From Lachnospiraceae bacterium (lineage in GTDB: Bacteria; Bacillota; Clostridia; Lachnospirales; Lachnospiraceae): DNA of 12,263 nt. Below the pieces are notes generated by a model, which was given only the letters and a program-made list of their open reading frames with translations, was not told the DNA's origin and did no database searches. Shown piece after piece: positions 12,131 to 12,263 of this stretch. The stretch lies in the NCBI GenBank assembly GCA_017615375.1, contig JAGAAH010000163.1, positions 1 through 12,263 on the forward strand, written 5' to 3'. Position 1 is the first letter of the stretch; each line of letters opens with the position of its first letter. The translations under genes and the position numbers were made by a program.

Positions 12131-12263
12131 CTATCCTTTATTAATTGTCGGTTTGAATTCTATACTTATTTGCATACCAAGCCCTTCTGCCAATCGCTTG
12201 ACCATTGATAAGCTCGGATTACGTGTCCCATTTTCAATGCGACTTATATCAGCTTGCGTTATT
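12131..12263 (-). CDS. XRE-family / HigA-like helix-turn-helix protein, C-terminal part (runs off right edge)
   Basis: The last 43 codons and the TAG stop are in the window. The translation contains ITQADISRIENGTRNPSLSM, then VKRLAEGLGMQISIEF and a short basic tail. ITQADISRIENG is the recognition-helix end of a Cro/C1-type helix-turn-helix. NPSLSMVKRLAEGLGM followed by a strand I-x-I-E-F is the usual C-terminus of HigA-type antitoxins and small XRE regulators. Such genes often lie directly downstream of a HigB/RelE-like toxin gene, which would be beyond the right edge. No toxin is visible here, so a stand-alone regulator remains possible. It is convergent with kbl and shares its terminator. 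Confidence 0.8.
   Translation of the reverse strand, partial: ITQADISRIENGTRNPSLSMVKRLAEGLGMQISIEFKPTINKG

Overview
The window looks like chromosome of an anaerobic, low-to-moderate GC Firmicute of the class Clostridia, most plausibly a Lachnospiraceae-type gut or rumen bacterium. This is an inference from the strong AGGAGG ribosome binding sites, the trimeric NADH-linked [FeFe] hydrogenase, the AT-rich intergenic DNA and the presence of LytTR, LiaF-like and YhfC-family proteins. I see no insertion sequence, phage gene, CRISPR array, tRNA or rRNA.

Layout. Everything from 1 to 9467 is on the minus strand. The left edge holds the first 55 codons of a methyl-accepting chemotaxis-type receptor. 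Next is a single-gene unit for an NhaC-family antiporter, with its own extended -10 promoter, a 5'-end hairpin and a terminator. Upstream of it is a three-gene operon: a stand-alone LytTR DNA-binding protein, a LiaF-like membrane protein and a shorter paralogous membrane protein. Then comes a two-gene unit of a YhfC-family membrane protein with altered active-site residues and a 98-residue protein of unknown function, closed by a terminator. Next is a three-gene operon for an NADH-dependent [FeFe] hydrogenase, transcribed hydC-hydB-hydA.

A 303-bp divergent intergenic region (9468-9770) separates the hydrogenase from tdh-kbl on the plus strand. It carries a predicted hydC promoter whose -10 lies inside a Rex-like inverted repeat, a perfect 9-bp-arm hairpin at the predicted 5' end of the hyd mRNA, and a nested hairpin in the tdh leader. 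tdh-kbl ends at a bidirectional hairpin terminator. That terminator is shared with a convergent minus-strand gene that runs off the right edge and encodes the C-terminal part of an XRE/HigA-like helix-turn-helix protein.

How the genes fit together. Tdh and Kbl convert threonine to glycine and acetyl-CoA and make NADH. The HydABC complex oxidises NADH (in known relatives together with reduced ferredoxin) and releases H2. A Rex-type NADH-sensing site on the hyd promoter would link the two halves, but this is inference. The LytTR/LiaF-like operon resembles the known arrangement in which a LytTR regulator is co-transcribed with a membrane protein that controls it. It is the best candidate here for a poorly described regulatory system. 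Several gene starts were moved inward because a Shine-Dalgarno sequence overlaps the first codons of the longest reading frame (hydA, kbl, and probably the YhfC-family gene).
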